Assembly: GCA_046765875.1 (NCBI GenBank)
Contig: JBKPSJ010000401.1
Span: 1 to 15,103, forward strand
Reading direction: 5' to 3'
DNA: 15,103 nt
DNA from: DASRHY01 sp046765875
GTDB lineage: Bacteria; Actinomycetota; Actinomycetes; Propionibacteriales; Kribbellaceae
The position numbers and the translations under genes were made by a program. A model generated the notes under the pieces. It did no database searches, had not been told where the DNA came from, and saw nothing but the letters and a program-made list of their open reading frames with translations. This document shows, in pieces, positions 13,944 to 15,103 of this stretch (positions are counted from its first letter, which is position 1; every line of letters begins with the position of its first letter).

Positions 13944-14147
13944 CTAGGCTGGCTGCCGGTCGTCTACGTCGTTCGCACGCGGGTGTACAAGCTCGGCAGG
14001 CACCCAGACGAACTTGCCGGCGTGGCTGATCAGCACCTGGCGGCCGTGTCGGCCCACGCGCCTTGCGTGCGCGAAAGCGGTCAGCACCTGCCCACCGATC
14101 CGAAGGTCGACGGGTGCTGGGGTGTGGGCGTCATCGAGGTCGGTCAT
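13944..14147 (-). CDS. Small hypothetical protein (67 residues)
   Basis: The start is ATG at 14147 (MTDLDDAHTPAPVDLRIGG), with GAGGGA upstream at good spacing. Two in-frame ATGs further upstream (14168 and 14210) have poorer sites. The product has a compact core, VDLRIGGQVLTAFAHARRVG, then GRQVLISHAGKFVWVPAELV, which suggests a small beta-barrel-like fold. There is no signal peptide and no membrane segment. I cannot name the family. Support for a real gene comes from the ribosome site, the strong terminator hairpin directly after its stop, and an operator-like palindrome 32 bp before its start. It lies upstream of the Lsr2 fragment on the same strand, but the terminator should separate them. 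Confidence 0.6.
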   Translation of the reverse strand: MTDLDDAHTPAPVDLRIGGQVLTAFAHARRVGRHGRQVLISHAGKFVWVPAELVHPRANDVDDRQPA

Positions 14148-14512
14148 CGATCCGTCCCTCACGGTCATCGATGGCACTGCAGTCAAAGTGACTGCCGGCT
14201 GTCTTCCCAACCGCGGTCACCGTACAACAAGAGGACTGCCCGTGGCGAGGGTGGCGCGTGGGATTGGCGCGTCCGCCAGACAGCAACCCGCGACCGCGCC
14301 AGGTCCCCGCCGCCGCGACCGACGAAGCCAATCCGGAGTGCGGTCGGTGTGTGACTCAGCGAGGCGTTGCAACGACCGAGTGAATCCGCAGTGTGGGCCA
14401 AACCCGTTGCTGACAAAGGGTTCTCGGACCGATCAGGATCGGATCCGGACTCTGAGTTCTCGCGCCGAGGACCGATCCAGTCATGCCCGGATGTGCTTCC
14501 AGGGAGCACCCG
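14148..14512. other. 365-bp region without a supported gene
   Basis: It holds the palindrome at 14179-14195 in front of the small gene, and a short perfect inverted repeat CCGATC-AG-GATCGG at 14429-14442. Open frames on both strands lack ribosome sites and family resemblance. The segment next to it carries a decayed gene start, so this may be old, degenerating sequence. Confidence 0.4.
14179..14195. promoter_or_regulatory. Operator-like palindrome upstream of the 67-codon gene
   Basis: GCAGTCA-AAG-TGACTGC is a perfect 7-bp inverted repeat with a 3-bp centre, 32 bp upstream of the start at 14147. Its size suits a dimeric repressor. No cognate regulator can be named. Confidence 0.4.
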
Positions 14513-14620
14513 GTGGGGACCACCCCGACGAGCGACGGTGTCGAGATCTTCCCCAAGGACTGAGTAGCGGCCAGCCGATTGTGTTCAGTCACGGATGGTC
14601 ATGCCATGGCGGCCGCACTA
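14513..14620 (+). pseudogene. Decayed 5' end of an alpha/beta hydrolase (chloroperoxidase-like)
   Basis: A GTG at 14513 with GGGAG upstream opens MGTTPTSDGVEIFPKD and then hits TGA at 14561-14563. One base later in phase, from 14566, the sequence reads SGQPIVFSHGWS. Joined, this is the typical start of non-haem chloroperoxidase-like alpha/beta hydrolases (TSDGVEIFYKDWGSGQPIVFSHGW). A single missing base in the W-G codons explains the shift. After HGW the resemblance ends: no oxyanion continuation, nucleophile elbow or catalytic His region follows before 14773. So this is about the first 35 codons of a gene otherwise lost, with the start site still recognisable. Confidence 0.6.
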
Positions 14621-14772
14621 TCGGGCCGGCACGGAGACGGGCATTGACTGGGAGCCCGAGGGATCTTGGCAGCCGCCCTCCTCGACTGGATCAGGTCTCC
14701 TGTCGCTGACGTCGCGCGACCGCTCGACGAGGACCGGCCTGGCTCGCAACTCGGTCAGGCAATTGCCGGCGG

Positions 14773-15103
14773 TCAGCTCGGGAAGAGTGGGCGATACTCA
14801 CGGCTGACCCGGCGGACTTTCAGGTAGCCCAGGGCGCCGAGCACGACCGCGGCGGCGAGCGCGGCGAGGACCCCGGCCGTCGTGCGCAGCGCGGCACCGG
14901 CGCCAGCGGCCTGGCAGATGACCGCGGTCAGCACACCGCAAACCACCGCGTCGACGGTACCCACGATGACTGGCGAGCCCGAAAGCCAGTGAGTCAGGCC
15001 GACCCGGCTGCGGAAACTGTACGTCTGCAGCATTCCCGGCGCGTCGTCGTGATGACTTGCGACGAAGTACGGCTCCAGCTCTGGCGCGAGCTCCACGTAG
15101 GCG
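14773..15103 (-). CDS. Hypothetical membrane protein, N-terminus beyond the window
   Basis: The frame is open from the right edge to the stop at 14773-14775, about 109 codons. GTG at 15096 could start it (MELAPELEPYF), but only seven bases lie before it in the window and they show no ribosome site, so the gene probably begins outside. After a soluble stretch (VASHHDDAPGMLQTYSFRSRVGLTHWLSG), two hydrophobic segments are visible: VIVGTVDAVVCGVLTAVICQ and, after a short loop (AAGAGAALR), TTAGVLAALAAAVVLGALGY. A basic cytoplasmic-looking tail follows (LKVRRVSREYRPLFPS). This suggests a two-helix hairpin with both ends in the cytoplasm. I do not recognise the family. Its strand is opposite to the decayed hydrolase. 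Confidence 0.65.
   Translation of the reverse strand, partial: AYVELAPELEPYFVASHHDDAPGMLQTYSFRSRVGLTHWLSGSPVIVGTVDAVVCGVLTAVICQAAGAGAALRTTAGVLAALAAAVVLGALGYLKVRRVSREYRPLFPS

Noticed and set aside
14356..14592. 78-codon minus-strand frame
   Set aside because: No ribosome site, no recognisable motif, and it overlaps the hydrolase remnant on the other strand.
14014..14709. 231-codon plus-strand frame
   Set aside because: Only SGQPIVFSHGWS within it resembles a protein family, and that belongs to the frameshifted hydrolase remnant; the rest is low-complexity Arg/Pro/Ser text, antisense to the 67-codon gene at its left end.
1..15103. Search by eye for tRNA genes, CRISPR arrays, transposase genes, attachment sites and phage or defence genes
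   Set aside because: None seen; the two gene scars in 13-14.8 kb carry no inverted-repeat ends or target duplications that I could recognise.

Overview
The window looks like chromosomal DNA of a high-GC filamentous or related actinobacterium. The grounds are the G/C-rich third codon positions, an AfsR/SARP-type regulator with an NB-ARC domain, an Lsr2 nucleoid-protein fragment, frequent GTG starts, and hairpins without T-tracts in terminator positions. The genus cannot be fixed from the sequence. I see no tRNA, rRNA, CRISPR array, insertion sequence or phage gene.

Layout. (1) 1-1697, minus: the N-terminal 565 residues of a SARP/AfsR-like regulator that runs off the left edge. (2) 1915-9129: a secreted-enzyme block. 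A GH144/PF10091-type glucanase-like protein (minus, 1915-3480) and a BglX-type GH3 beta-glucosidase (minus, 3793-6105) are separated by a 13-bp hairpin. Across an 819-bp divergent region lies a Tat-signal alkaline-phosphatase-superfamily hydrolase (plus, 6925-9129). (3) 9463-11163, plus: a soluble acyl-ACP desaturase with all six diiron ligands, then a TetR regulator. (4) 11191-12930: a zinc-free MDR oxidoreductase (minus) diverges from its probable TetR repressor (plus). Three copies of a CTTAC-N3-GTAAG-type palindrome lie on the overlapping promoters between them. (5) 13048-14800: a degraded zone holding the C-terminal part of a secreted protein, an Lsr2 gene cut after its dimerisation domain, an intact 67-codon hypothetical gene with its own operator-like palindrome and strong terminator hairpin, and the frameshifted beginning of an alpha/beta hydrolase. 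(6) 14773-15103, minus: the C-terminal part of a two-helix membrane protein that runs off the right edge.

How the genes may work together. The clearest functional group is the exported pair GH144-like endo-glucanase plus GH3 glucosidase. Together they could break a beta-glucan, possibly a beta-1,2-glucan, down to glucose outside the cell. The divergent phosphohydrolase could release phosphate or phosphoglycerol from the same or another polymer; this link is inference. The MDR/TetR pair is a textbook repressor-target arrangement with visible operators. The desaturase acts on membrane or mycolic-type acyl chains and is probably controlled separately.
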